From JBLFWJ01 sp047611425 (GTDB lineage Bacteria; Bacteroidota; Bacteroidia; UBA10329), in contig JBLFWJ010000001.1 of assembly GCA_047611425.1 (NCBI GenBank), forward strand, positions 5,040 to 69,039: a stretch of DNA of 64,000 bases. The letters run 5' to 3'. A program made the translations under genes and the position numbers. Positions 34,475 through 43,245 of the stretch are shown in pieces; within the stretch, counting starts at the first letter, position 1, and each line of letters starts with the position of its first letter. The notes below the pieces were generated by a model. The model searched no databases. It saw nothing but the letters and a program-made list of their open reading frames with translations, and had not been told where the DNA came from.

Positions 34475-35798
34475 TATCTTGTTCTTCGGTCAGTTGTTTG
34501 GGCAATTCCTTTTTAGGCTGAATTCCCATTTTCCTCAATTCCTCTGTTCTTCTAACCAGGTTTCCAGAACCTTGGTTTAGCTTGTTCATGGCCTCGCCAT
34601 ATACTTTTTTGGTGGAGTCTAGCCTATCACCAATCTTAATCATGTCTTCCGCAAACCCAACAAACTTGTCGTACAAGGCAGCACTTTTAACAGCAATGGC
34701 CTCTGCATTCTTTGATCGTCTTTCTTGCTTCCATACGGAAGAAACGGTGAATAAGGTCGCCAGTAATGTAGAAGGACTGACAATTACAATCTTCTTGCTC
34801 TGGGCATAATGGAACAACTCCGTGTCTGCCTGAATTGACAAGCTGAAACTTGATTCAATTGGCATGAACATCAGGACATAATCAGGACTATTCAAGCCAA
34901 TGCCTTTTTGGTAATTCTTGTCTTGCAAACCTTTTACGTGTGCCTTTACAGAGGTGATGTGTGCCTTAAGATGATGCTCCTTGTCCTCTTCAGAATCAGA
35001 ATTGGTGTAGCGTTCGTAAGCAATCATCGACACCTTACTGTCGATAATCAAGTGCTTGTCATCTGGCAAATAGATTACAACGTCAGGCTGAATTCGATCA
35101 CCCTGTTCGTTGTGCATTGAGTCCTGCGTTTTGTACTCTTCACCCTTTACCAAGCCAGAACTTTCGAGGATTCGCTCAAGGATCATCTCACCCCAGTTCC
35201 CCTGCATTTTCTGATCACCTTTCAATGCAGAAGCTAAGTTGTTGGCCTCTTGACTGATTTTTTGATTCAGCTCCATCAGCTGTTTGATCTCGCCTTTCAA
35301 TTCAGCTTTCTCCTTCTTTTCCTCTCCGTAATTGCGTTCAACCTTCTCCTCAAAGTCTTTAATGCGTTCGCGTAATGGCTTTAAGATTGACTCAATATTA
35401 TCCTTGTTCTTTTCTGTGAACTTCTCCGATTTCTCTTCCAATATTTTATTGGCCAGATTCTGAAATTCAGTATTGAATCGCTTGTTCAAATCCTCGAACT
35501 CTTTCTTCTGATCTGCCTGTCGTTCTTCCTGATCTATGAAATGCTGACGTGAAGAAGCCAGCGACTTTTCAGATTCGTTGAACTTTGACCTAACCTCTTC
35601 TAACTCGGTTTTTAATTGATTACGCTCCTTTATAAGATGAGATTCAGACTGCTCTAACTTCGCATTGATGAGCTGCTGTTCCTGAAGTTTCTCAGTAGAT
35701 TGATTGTCAATCTCTTGCCCGCCTGCCTTCGCTTTCGCAAGTAGAAAACCTACCGCGAATCCAACGCCTAATCCTATCAATAACAACACAACTTCCAT
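34464..35798 (-). CDS. rmuC: DNA recombination protein RmuC
   Basis: The start at 35798 gives MEVVLLLIGLGVGFAVGFLL, a membrane anchor; a longer frame to 35858 adds 20 residues without family support. A long coiled coil covers about residues 30-190 (rich in E, K and Q). The conserved RmuC domain follows: LKGDQKMQGNWGEMILERIL, QPDVVIYLPDDKHLIIDSKV and MFMPIESSFSLSIQAD. It resembles a restriction-endonuclease-like fold. RmuC limits inversions at short inverted repeats in Escherichia coli. Confidence 0.93.
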   Translation of the reverse strand: MEVVLLLIGLGVGFAVGFLLAKAKAGGQEIDNQSTEKLQEQQLINAKLEQSESHLIKERNQLKTELEEVRSKFNESEKSLASSRQHFIDQEERQADQKKEFEDLNKRFNTEFQNLANKILEEKSEKFTEKNKDNIESILKPLRERIKDFEEKVERNYGEEKKEKAELKGEIKQLMELNQKISQEANNLASALKGDQKMQGNWGEMILERILESSGLVKGEEYKTQDSMHNEQGDRIQPDVVIYLPDDKHLIIDSKVSMIAYERYTNSDSEEDKEHHLKAHITSVKAHVKGLQDKNYQKGIGLNSPDYVLMFMPIESSFSLSIQADTELFHYAQSKKIVIVSPSTLLATLFTVSSVWKQERRSKNAEAIAVKSAALYDKFVGFAEDMIKIGDRLDSTKKVYGEAMNKLNQGSGNLVRRTEELRKMGIQPKKELPKQLTEEQDIDE

Positions 35799-35863
35799 CA
35801 GGGCTTGAAGGTAATAATTAGCTTGTCCATGTTGAGGTTCATACGACCTAAAAACCATCCTAG

Positions 35864-36772
35864 TTGAAGAAGCTATTTGTAAATGGCTTTAATTCAGATA
35901 TTCGCGGGGATATGCCAAAGCAGATTTTAGAGGAAATGAGTCGGGTAGGGGGGGTTGTCCAACTTCCTGAAGGACGTATGCGTTACGAAGTTGAAGGGCC
36001 AGAGGATGGAGAAGTGATTGTATTGATTCATGGATTGGCCGGACACATGCATATATGGGACAAGAATTTTCACGAGTTGGCGAAAAATGGCTTCCGAGTC
36101 ATTCGGTACGACATTTTCGGACGTGGATTCAGCGAGCGAATTGAGCAAGTGCACAATTCAGATTTGTTCGTTGGGCAGTTAAAAGGGCTTGCAGACCATT
36201 TGTATCTAAAAAAGCCATTTCATCTTATGGGGCTTTCAATGGGCGGAGCCGTATCTATTCGATTTACAAGTGCTTATCCTGAATTGGTGAAGTCGCTGGT
36301 GCTGGTTGATGCATTTGGGATACCCACTCCAAATGATCCGTTATTGCTGATTACTAGGCCAAAGTATTTGGGAGAGGCTTTAATGGGTTCAGTAGGCGGC
36401 CCCTTCATAAAAGCAGCAACTGCGCGTGGTGTAAAAGAACCTAAAAAACACACTGGCTTTAGAAAGTGGTTTACCGCTCCAATGTCCAAGGTTCGATCTA
36501 AACGAGCGCTACTGAGTAGCCTTAGAAACTTTATGGTGGAAGACCATCTTCCACATATCGATAAAGTAGAAAGCCTACCTATCAAGAAATTGATCGTTTG
36601 GGGCGAGCATGATAAAGTGCTTCCGCTCAACTACGGAAAGCAATTACATTCCAAGATTCCATCCGCCAAAATGGAAGTGTTTGAGAATTCCGGACACATT
36701 CCTCATTATGAGGAGCCAGAACGCTTTAACGAGCTTGTTTCTGGTTTTGTGAACGAACAAATGTCCACGTAA
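35864..36772 (+). CDS. Alpha/beta hydrolase
   Basis: The 302-residue protein has the alpha/beta-hydrolase plan: oxyanion segment HGLAGHMHIWD near residue 55, the nucleophile elbow GLSMGGA with Ser at about 125, an acid in WGEHDKVLP near 250 and the final histidine in SGHIPHYEEPERFN near 281. The substrate is unknown. The first codon is TTG at 35864; an ATG at 35912 would shorten it by 16 residues, and the choice is open. The gene diverges from rmuC and is followed 16 bases later by the small membrane protein gene. Confidence 0.85.
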   Translation: MKKLFVNGFNSDIRGDMPKQILEEMSRVGGVVQLPEGRMRYEVEGPEDGEVIVLIHGLAGHMHIWDKNFHELAKNGFRVIRYDIFGRGFSERIEQVHNSDLFVGQLKGLADHLYLKKPFHLMGLSMGGAVSIRFTSAYPELVKSLVLVDAFGIPTPNDPLLLITRPKYLGEALMGSVGGPFIKAATARGVKEPKKHTGFRKWFTAPMSKVRSKRALLSSLRNFMVEDHLPHIDKVESLPIKKLIVWGEHDKVLPLNYGKQLHSKIPSAKMEVFENSGHIPHYEEPERFNELVSGFVNEQMST

Positions 36773-36788
36773 AAGGTTAAAACAATAG

Positions 36789-37142
36789 ATGAATTGGATA
36801 GTTAAGATTATAGTTTCCTCGCTGGCCGTAATGTTGGTTTCCTACCTTCTTCCGGGTGTTACAGTAGAAGATTACGCTGCAGCTCTTTGGGTGGCCTTTG
36901 CGCTTTCAATCCTAAATTCGGTTCTCAAACCGATATTGATTCTTCTAACAATTCCGGCCACGATTTTATCGCTTGGCTTGTTCCTTTTCGTTATCAATGC
37001 CGGCATTATTCTCATTGCGGATTACTTGCTTAGCGGGTTTGGCGTGGATGGATTTTGGTGGGCATTACTCTTCAGTCTGTTGCTTTCGGTGGTTACGTCT
37101 ATCCTCGAATCCTCAACTAAGAAAAAGCGTAAGGAGCGTTAA
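36789..37142 (+). CDS. Small 4-TM membrane protein (phage-holin-4 / Mycobact_4TM family)
   Basis: The 117-residue product is almost all membrane: four helices at about residues 4-22, 30-46, 52-76 and 90-107, then a basic tail KKKRKER. The start MNWIVKIIVSSLAVMLVSYL with LPGVTVEDYAAALWVAFALS is typical of the family once annotated as phage holin family 4. Family members are widespread chromosomal genes of unknown role; nothing here suggests a prophage. Confidence 0.8.
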   Translation: MNWIVKIIVSSLAVMLVSYLLPGVTVEDYAAALWVAFALSILNSVLKPILILLTIPATILSLGLFLFVINAGIILIADYLLSGFGVDGFWWALLFSLLLSVVTSILESSTKKKRKER

Positions 37143-37244
37143 TCTGCAATTTATTGGGTAGGGAAACGTTCTAGATTTGTCGGGGATGCAACTCGGCAGA
37201 CCCGCTCCTCACCATATCAAGGCAGATACAGAGGGGTGGGTTTC

Positions 37245-37769
37245 TTATTTTAGATCTTTTAAATAGATCTCCAAATCGCAGGCCATTTTCAAGTCATTCT
37301 TTGCGTGAGGATATAAATCGGTCATTGTGCAACTAGAATCCAATTTGTACTCTAATCTGGCGTACCAGTTCTGTAAAGCCTGCTTCATTGGAATGACTGA
37401 TTCTTCTGGAATCAAAACTTCGCATTGCATTTTGACGCACCCAAGTTCCAACATCAGTTTCTCGCTTGCCTTGTACAAAGACGAGGCGATGCCTTTGCCT
37501 CTTAAATTAGCCGGAACTACCAACATACCGAACCAACCTAAGGATGGGTCAAGTTGTTTTGTGTGCACTACCCCAACGAGATATCCGTCCAAATAAGCTG
37601 AGATGATCTCGCCCTTTTCAATTGATCGGATAATGAAGGCTTCGGAGGTTCTTAAATGGCCATCCTTCCAAACTGGGGCTTCTTCTACCGCATAAACGTC
37701 ATTAATCAAATCCGCAATCGCTTTCGAGTCCGAGTTGTTTAATGTGGCTTGATCAATTTTAAGATCCAT
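37245..37769 (-). CDS. GNAT-family N-acetyltransferase
   Basis: The 174-residue protein has the GNAT acetyl-CoA binding core: LGWFGMLVVPANLRGKGIAS near residues 79-98, where R/Q-x2-G-x-G/A is met by RGKGIAS, followed by helix SLYKASEKLMLELG. It should transfer an acetyl group from acetyl-CoA to an amine. Substrate unknown. It lies eight bases before the stop of the cyclase sensor gene, in the same direction. Confidence 0.85.
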   Translation of the reverse strand: MDLKIDQATLNNSDSKAIADLINDVYAVEEAPVWKDGHLRTSEAFIIRSIEKGEIISAYLDGYLVGVVHTKQLDPSLGWFGMLVVPANLRGKGIASSLYKASEKLMLELGCVKMQCEVLIPEESVIPMKQALQNWYARLEYKLDSSCTMTDLYPHAKNDLKMACDLEIYLKDLK

Positions 37770-37777
37770 CTTGGATT

Positions 37778-40700
37778 TTACAATGCAATAATCTTCTCTA
37801 ATTCTTTGGTAGGAGTGATTTGATCTCTGTTTAGAGAATACTCCTGCTTTAGCCCCTTTACGAAATACATATCGATTAACCCTTTGCCTTTCGCATCAAT
37901 CTTACCTCGGTATTCGCATTCAAAATACTCTTTCACAAGATCGTAAGTTGTTCCGGAAATATTCACTTTTCCAGCCTCAGAGGTTGATTCCATTCGACTG
38001 GCTGTGTTTACCGTATCGCCCCAAACATCGTAAGCAAACTTCTTTTTACCTACAACTCCAGCTGTCAATGGACCGGTGTGTACGCCAATTCTAACTTCCC
38101 AGAATTTCTCGCCTTTCTCTTTTTTCTCCTCCGCAATTTCACGCATTACATTTCGAAGCCTCAATGCGCAGAGAGTAGTGGCAATTGGGTTGCTTTTATT
38201 CTTAATGGGAACACCGCCAGCACACATGTATGCGTCACCGATAGTCTTGATCTTCTCTAGGCTGAGTTCCGTAACAATATCATCAAATTGGATGAAGCAC
38301 TTGTCAAGTTCCGCAACCAAATCTTCTGGTTTCGTCTGCTCTGCAAACTTGGTAAAGCCTTTGAAATCAGTGAAAAGGACTGATGCCATATTATAATGTT
38401 TGGCGGTTGCTTTACCGTTGGCTTGTAGCTCTTCGGCCGTCTCTTTTGGAAGAATATTAAGTAGTAAATCTTCCACTTTGCCTTTCTGTTCTTCCAATTC
38501 CACCGTACGCTTTTTCACCATCGTTTCCAAGGCGCGTTGCTGATCACGAAGACTTCGTTCTCGCATTTTGATCACAAGGAAAACGAGAAGAATCAGAACC
38601 AACCCGTATATCAAGACCATGTACCATCGCTTCCAAATCATTTCTTCAATCTGAAATGAGACAGAATTGACGGCAGTAACCTGACCGAGAATATTTCTTG
38701 CACGTATCTCAAGAGTGTAAACCCCAGCAGGAATAAATGGGATCTCGATACTCGCGCTTGGGCTCCAACGGCTCCAGGTATCCTTCAAGCCAACAAGTCG
38801 ATATTGATAGTCGGTGCCATCACTCTTTAAGTAGAAAGGAGCTGAGATTAGAAATTCCAGCGAGTTCTTTTTATGAACTGTCAACGCTTCTGATAGCGAG
38901 AATCGAGTTCCCGATCCGTCCATCATCTGACGGATATATACATTGAAAATCTCGCCAACAGAGGAGTCTGCTTTCGCGTCAATCCTGATTAGGTTTTGAC
39001 TTCCATCCACAACCCACAAATGGCCCTTACTGTCACGATGAATGTCACGTGGGTCATCAAAAAGCTCTAAAAACCGTGCGTTTCCATCATCAGATCCATC
39101 AAGTGGTAACCAATTTTGACCATTGTAAAACCAATTGTTTCCAGGACCATTCAATCTGTATTCCCCATTCCCAGAAAGGAATAGATGGCTGTTTGCGGTA
39201 GGCAACATCCGATCGACATCAGAGCTGTAAGTGAATATTCCGGATGGGAGTAGGAAGTGAAGCTTATCATCAATGCTGGCAATCTGAACTGACTCAGAAA
39301 AGTCAGGCCCAAACAGGTATTCCTTTTTACCAATGGCTCGGCCGGATTCGTCAAGATCGATATGCCATGCCGTGTTGTCGGAACTTATCCAAAGATCTAT
39401 TGCTCCGTCTTCGGCAACGCTGTAAATATTGGCATCAATGCTATCGGTGGTTGTTCGAATAATCCAAGAATCACCAACATGTTCCAGCGTTTGGTATCCG
39501 GTAGAGGTACAAACGTAGAAGCGGTTTTTCTTAGATGAAGTAGAAATGTGGTTTACATAGATGTTCTCAATAACAGGTTCGGCACGACTTCCGAAAACTT
39601 CAAAAACGCCAGTGTTGGTTGCCACGAGGAGTTTTCCCTGATATTGTACAAACTGCTTAGATTTTACATCAAGACCTTCTACCCGTTTGAATAGATAACT
39701 TGAGGCCTGTTCCATACGAGTTTGCTTTGCACTTACCGTGGGAATTGACACGTTATCTGGAACCAGCTGTTCTTTGGTCGTTTCTTTAGTAAGTTCTGGT
39801 TCTGTCCCAGCTGATTTTTCCGCTTGAATGACCTCAACAGGTGCCTCTTTCTGTTCTTTTTCCTGTTGTCTGCGTTCCTTTTTCAGTTTGCGCCTCAGCT
39901 GACGTTTCTCTTTTAGAGATAAGTCATCTGGAATCAAATCTTCAATGTCAACATCCTTTTCAGGTTGGTTGGTGCTTTTTATAGCTGACTGAACACTCGG
40001 TTTCTTCGCTAAAGGTTTTGAAACTTTGGGTTTGACCTCTTGTGCTTTTTGTTCTTCTTGCTCTTGAAGAACTTTCAAAAACTCAGCTTTATTGGCTGAT
40101 TTTGTCAAGTAAAACACACCATTGTTGGTTCCAACATAAAGTCTGCTTCCATGCTTGATGCTCGTCAGAAGGTTTCCTTCAATTCCTGGGTATGCAGAGA
40201 AATCATTAATTGGAACTTCCAGATCTACTCTTGTAATTCCCAACTCGTGTGCAATCCAAAGGCCACCATTTCGATCTCGACACATGGCCATAACTTCATT
40301 GTCCGGTAAGCCTGTTCGATAATTCAGAGTGAATAAAGTTTCACCATTTTTTCCGTCAACAACGATACATCCACCCGAAATGGTTCCGACTACATATCGG
40401 TTTCGATCCAGGGCAAGTCCGGAGGTCATCATGTGTTCGTCTAGATAAGCGTGATCATCAGGATTGATTTCCATAAAACGCTTACCGTTAAATTCAATCA
40501 ATCGTTCGTTGGCTGTTCCAATCAGCGTTTTTCCTTTTTCGGGTTCAATGCTGAAAAGGATTTGCTCGTCCGCTTCAAAAGGGCGAGTAGGAAGGGAGAT
40601 GATGGAATCTTCATATAGAATATCCAACGTACCAGCGGTTTTCTTTATAAAGAACCTTGCACCTGAAACAAATGCTCCATCATAAATGGCATCACCTACA

Positions 40701-41164
40701 TCTTTCAATTTTGTTGGAACCGATTCCAGTTGAAGATCGGTGATGAATACGGCAGTTGGGGAATAGAAAAAAACATGCTCTCTATTCACCAATATGTCGG
40801 TAAAATTGTGTCCAATATCAACGCTATCCAACAAACGGGAATAACTGTATTTCCCAGTAGGATCTTGTTCCAATTTCCCAAACTCTCCGCTCAATGCTAC
40901 TAGCACCTGATCGGTACCTTCAAGCAAAACCAATTTATGAGGTATTCCAGGTATCTCGATGTTTCCCCAATTGGCCCCGTCATAAGTGAAAATTCCTTGC
41001 CTCTTGGCAATGAGAATCACCTCGTTATTATCTTGAACCATGTCGTATGTCCGTGAGTCTAGCGGAATACCCTGTGCATCAATATTGGTAAGAAATGGCT
41101 GACCGTTTTGTGCCAAAATAAGTTGGCCACATAACAGAAATAAGAGGAGGAATAAATGCTTCAA
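37778..41164 (-). CDS. Beta-propeller sensor with C-terminal class III adenylyl cyclase
   Basis: From a TTG start at 41164 this is a 1128-residue protein with a signal peptide (LFLLLFLLCGQLILA) and a periplasmic propeller of the two-component-regulator type up to about residue 730. A Y_Y_Y-like domain (about 735-835), one membrane helix near 845-865, a coiled coil and a cytoplasmic cyclase domain follow. The cyclase has metal-binding FTDFKGFT, KTIGDAYMC with a Lys specifying ATP, and YDVWGDTVNTASRMES with a matching Asp, so an adenylyl rather than guanylyl cyclase is expected. A Lys/Glu-rich linker (about 368-468) interrupts the propeller. A longer frame to 41263 runs through the upstream terminator. 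It follows siaB- and siaC-like genes. Confidence 0.85.
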   Translation of the reverse strand: MKHLFLLLFLLCGQLILAQNGQPFLTNIDAQGIPLDSRTYDMVQDNNEVILIAKRQGIFTYDGANWGNIEIPGIPHKLVLLEGTDQVLVALSGEFGKLEQDPTGKYSYSRLLDSVDIGHNFTDILVNREHVFFYSPTAVFITDLQLESVPTKLKDVGDAIYDGAFVSGARFFIKKTAGTLDILYEDSIISLPTRPFEADEQILFSIEPEKGKTLIGTANERLIEFNGKRFMEINPDDHAYLDEHMMTSGLALDRNRYVVGTISGGCIVVDGKNGETLFTLNYRTGLPDNEVMAMCRDRNGGLWIAHELGITRVDLEVPINDFSAYPGIEGNLLTSIKHGSRLYVGTNNGVFYLTKSANKAEFLKVLQEQEEQKAQEVKPKVSKPLAKKPSVQSAIKSTNQPEKDVDIEDLIPDDLSLKEKRQLRRKLKKERRQQEKEQKEAPVEVIQAEKSAGTEPELTKETTKEQLVPDNVSIPTVSAKQTRMEQASSYLFKRVEGLDVKSKQFVQYQGKLLVATNTGVFEVFGSRAEPVIENIYVNHISTSSKKNRFYVCTSTGYQTLEHVGDSWIIRTTTDSIDANIYSVAEDGAIDLWISSDNTAWHIDLDESGRAIGKKEYLFGPDFSESVQIASIDDKLHFLLPSGIFTYSSDVDRMLPTANSHLFLSGNGEYRLNGPGNNWFYNGQNWLPLDGSDDGNARFLELFDDPRDIHRDSKGHLWVVDGSQNLIRIDAKADSSVGEIFNVYIRQMMDGSGTRFSLSEALTVHKKNSLEFLISAPFYLKSDGTDYQYRLVGLKDTWSRWSPSASIEIPFIPAGVYTLEIRARNILGQVTAVNSVSFQIEEMIWKRWYMVLIYGLVLILLVFLVIKMRERSLRDQQRALETMVKKRTVELEEQKGKVEDLLLNILPKETAEELQANGKATAKHYNMASVLFTDFKGFTKFAEQTKPEDLVAELDKCFIQFDDIVTELSLEKIKTIGDAYMCAGGVPIKNKSNPIATTLCALRLRNVMREIAEEKKEKGEKFWEVRIGVHTGPLTAGVVGKKKFAYDVWGDTVNTASRMESTSEAGKVNISGTTYDLVKEYFECEYRGKIDAKGKGLIDMYFVKGLKQEYSLNRDQITPTKELEKIIAL

Positions 41165-41241
41165 TACACTGGTTTGGAATGGCTGGCTAATATAGCTGAT
41201 CGATAGTGTAGTACTGTCTGTTGAGGCGCATTTTATAAATG

Positions 41242-41264
41242 AAAAATGCCGCAAAAGCGGCATT
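41242..41264 (-). terminator. Rho-independent terminator after the SiaC-type gene
   Basis: On the minus strand AATGCCGC pairs with GCGGCATT around a TTTT loop, and a T run follows. It lies 29 bases after the SiaC-type stop and within the rejected extension of the cyclase gene, so read-through into the cyclase would be reduced but not excluded. Confidence 0.85.
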
Positions 41265-41292
41265 CAAAGTAATTTCTTCACAACGTAGTTGG

Positions 41293-41670
41293 TTAGTCCA
41301 CTTCAATCATCTTAAAGGGAACGTCAATTATGCTTTGGTAGTCTTCACCAGCCTCTAGCATGTCCTCATCATCCTCCTCGTAATACCAATTGATGACAAT
41401 TTCGTTGCCGTTTTGCCACAGACCTTCTGCCTTTTTCAAAAGGTCAAGTAAGCACTTGCTAGAACTCGTATTGAAGTATTCCAACTGTATCTCAATAGTA
41501 GTCTTGGCTCTAGGGCTAGCGCTATACGTCTCTAGCCAATCCACAAGTGGTTTGTAAAATTCAATGCTGTTTTCCGGGATCGATCTTCCCTTCAACAAAA
41601 GACTGCCCTGTTCTGGGTCGAAATTGATAATCGGTGTCTTTGGTGTTCCGTCAAGTAATATTGGATCCAT
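41293..41670 (-). CDS. SiaC-family regulatory phosphoprotein (DUF1987)
   Basis: At 125 residues it matches the SiaC family in length and motif: TPKTPIINFDPEQGSLLLKG at the start, and YFNTSSSKCLLDLL at residues 65-78, with Thr at residue 68, the position that is phosphorylated in Pseudomonas aeruginosa SiaC. Family knowledge: unphosphorylated SiaC binds and activates the diguanylate cyclase SiaD, the SiaB kinase phosphorylates it and the SiaA phosphatase reverses this. Here it follows a SiaB-type gene by 11 bases and precedes an adenylyl cyclase, not a GGDEF protein. Confidence 0.85.
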   Translation of the reverse strand: MDPILLDGTPKTPIINFDPEQGSLLLKGRSIPENSIEFYKPLVDWLETYSASPRAKTTIEIQLEYFNTSSSKCLLDLLKKAEGLWQNGNEIVINWYYEEDDEDMLEAGEDYQSIIDVPFKMIEVD

Positions 41671-41681
41671 GGTGCAATTAT

Positions 41682-42287
41682 TTATTGTTCTACGTTAATG
41701 TTTAATGTGAAGAAAGTGTGTTCGTTATTTATTGGAGTGAAATCATAGGCTAGTTTTTGTCCTGTTTTTCGAGCAATGTCAACCATACCAAGGCCACTTC
41801 CACCTTTGCCACTACGTTGGTCATTGTTCAATATTTCTTTATACAGTTCTCGAAGACCTTCTGGTTCTCGAGAATTGATGTCTTCAAGATTTGTCTTTAA
41901 ATCGTCAGCTCTATCGGTTTGAACATAATTGCCCGTAATAATTCGGTAACCCTTGTCGTCCAACCCAATCATAAAAATGGCAGATCTATCACTATCTTCT
42001 TTCTCGCCTAAATTTATTGGCACCGCATCTACATGATGATAGAGGTTCTGTAAACACTCTACCATTACGTTATATACTTTCTTACGAGTTCTCGGAGCTT
42101 CCTGAAACGTATCCAATCGCTGCTCCATTATCTGGAGAATGGACGACATCAGTTCAGCTGTAATATCTCCTTTAAAAGAGAGTAGGATGTTGTTCATATT
42201 CATCCTATCATACAACTCGTATATGTCTATTCCGCTTACAGGTTTTCTAGTTGACACGTCAGTGGTAGGTTTATTCTCGTCTATCAT
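41682..42287 (-). CDS. SiaB-family serine/threonine protein kinase
   Basis: From the ATG at 42287 this is a 201-residue protein related to SiaB and to the anti-sigma-factor kinases of the GHKL group. The N box is NVMVECLQNLYHHV (E-x3-N-type) and the G2-type loop is GKGGSGLGMVDIARKTGQKL, both required for ATP binding. It would phosphorylate the SiaC-type protein encoded 11 bases downstream. A longer frame to 42326 adds 13 residues and cannot be excluded. It is the first gene of the leftward cluster with the cyclase. Confidence 0.82.
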   Translation of the reverse strand: MIDENKPTTDVSTRKPVSGIDIYELYDRMNMNNILLSFKGDITAELMSSILQIMEQRLDTFQEAPRTRKKVYNVMVECLQNLYHHVDAVPINLGEKEDSDRSAIFMIGLDDKGYRIITGNYVQTDRADDLKTNLEDINSREPEGLRELYKEILNNDQRSGKGGSGLGMVDIARKTGQKLAYDFTPINNEHTFFTLNINVEQ

Positions 42288-42482
42288 TAATGAAATTACC
42301 GCTTGGATTAATGGTCTTAAAACCAAGTAGAATTGGCTCTTTTACCTCAAATTTCACGTAGGGTTACATCTGCTATGTTTTTTTGTCCAAAGCGCGACTG
42401 CACGATACATGTAGCGACTTTCTAATTTCCGGCTAATCCTGATATGGAGTGTCAATTCATAGACAAACTAGATTTGAAGGTC

Positions 42483-42490
42483 TATTTTTG
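42483..42490 (+). promoter_or_regulatory. Possible -7 element just before the methyltransferase start
   Basis: TATTTTTG matches TAnnTTTG and ends 5 bases before the ATG at 42496. If used, the transcript would be leaderless or nearly so. No clear -33 element was found. Confidence 0.25.
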
Positions 42491-42495
42491 TCGCT

Positions 42496-43245
42496 ATGTC
42501 CAAAACACAAGAGATAGAGTGGTTTGAGAGATGGTTCAACTCGCCCTATTATCATATGCTTTACGGTAACCGAGATCATAAGGAAGCGGCAGACTTTATC
42601 AATCGTCTAATTGACTTCCTTCAGGTTGAGAAAGGGGCTAACGTACTTGATCTTGCTTGTGGTAAAGGGCGACATTCGCTTCAACTCAATTCAAAGGGTT
42701 TTGATGTAATCGGAATCGATTTAAGTGAGAAGAGCATTGAAAGTGCACTAGAGCATTCAAATGAATCGTTGAATTTCTTTGTGCATGACATGCGACAACT
42801 ATTCTGGCTGGAGCATTTCGATTTGGTAGCGAACCTTTTTACGAGTTTTGGTTATTTCCATAATAAGGAAGATGATCAACAGATGATGAATGGTGTGTTT
42901 GAATCATTGAAACCGGGAGGCCGATTTGTGATTGATTTTATGAATGCCAAAAAAGTGGTGGCCAATCTTGTTAATCATGAAGAAAAGCAGGTTGATGATG
43001 TCAAGTTTGTAATCAATCGAAAGGTTGAAGATGCTGTAATTGTCAAGTCGATTGATGTGATTGATGGCTTGGACAAGACAAGCTTTGTAGAGGAGGTTGA
43101 TGAATTGTATCTGGCAGACTTTATCGCGTACCTAAATAATGCCGGTTTCTCAATCAAGTCAACCTATGGTAATTATCAACTGGAACAATTTGATGAGGTC
43201 AATTCTGACCGATTAATAATTGTGGCCGAAAAACCAGCCGGATGA
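42496..43245 (+). CDS. Class I SAM-dependent methyltransferase
   Basis: The 249-residue protein has the SAM-binding motif NVLDLACGKGRHSLQL near residues 46-61, the acidic end of strand 2 (GFDVIGIDLS) and a motif-IV region (FDLVANLFTSFGYF). Class I Rossmann methyltransferases act on many substrates and this one cannot be assigned. The last four bases (ATGA) overlap the start of the ZIP transporter gene, so the two are co-translated. Confidence 0.85.
   Translation: MSKTQEIEWFERWFNSPYYHMLYGNRDHKEAADFINRLIDFLQVEKGANVLDLACGKGRHSLQLNSKGFDVIGIDLSEKSIESALEHSNESLNFFVHDMRQLFWLEHFDLVANLFTSFGYFHNKEDDQQMMNGVFESLKPGGRFVIDFMNAKKVVANLVNHEEKQVDDVKFVINRKVEDAVIVKSIDVIDGLDKTSFVEEVDELYLADFIAYLNNAGFSIKSTYGNYQLEQFDEVNSDRLIIVAEKPAG

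Noticed and set aside
36789..37142. Prophage signal from the phage-holin-like family name
   Set aside because: No phage genes lie near; the family is a common chromosomal membrane protein.
37180..37244. Imperfect stem before the GNAT gene stop as a terminator
   Set aside because: The stem has mismatches, a loop of about 20 bases and no T run, so it is not convincing.
41165..41263. Extension of the cyclase sensor to an upstream ATG
   Set aside because: It runs through the terminator hairpin and places 33 residues before a signal peptide.
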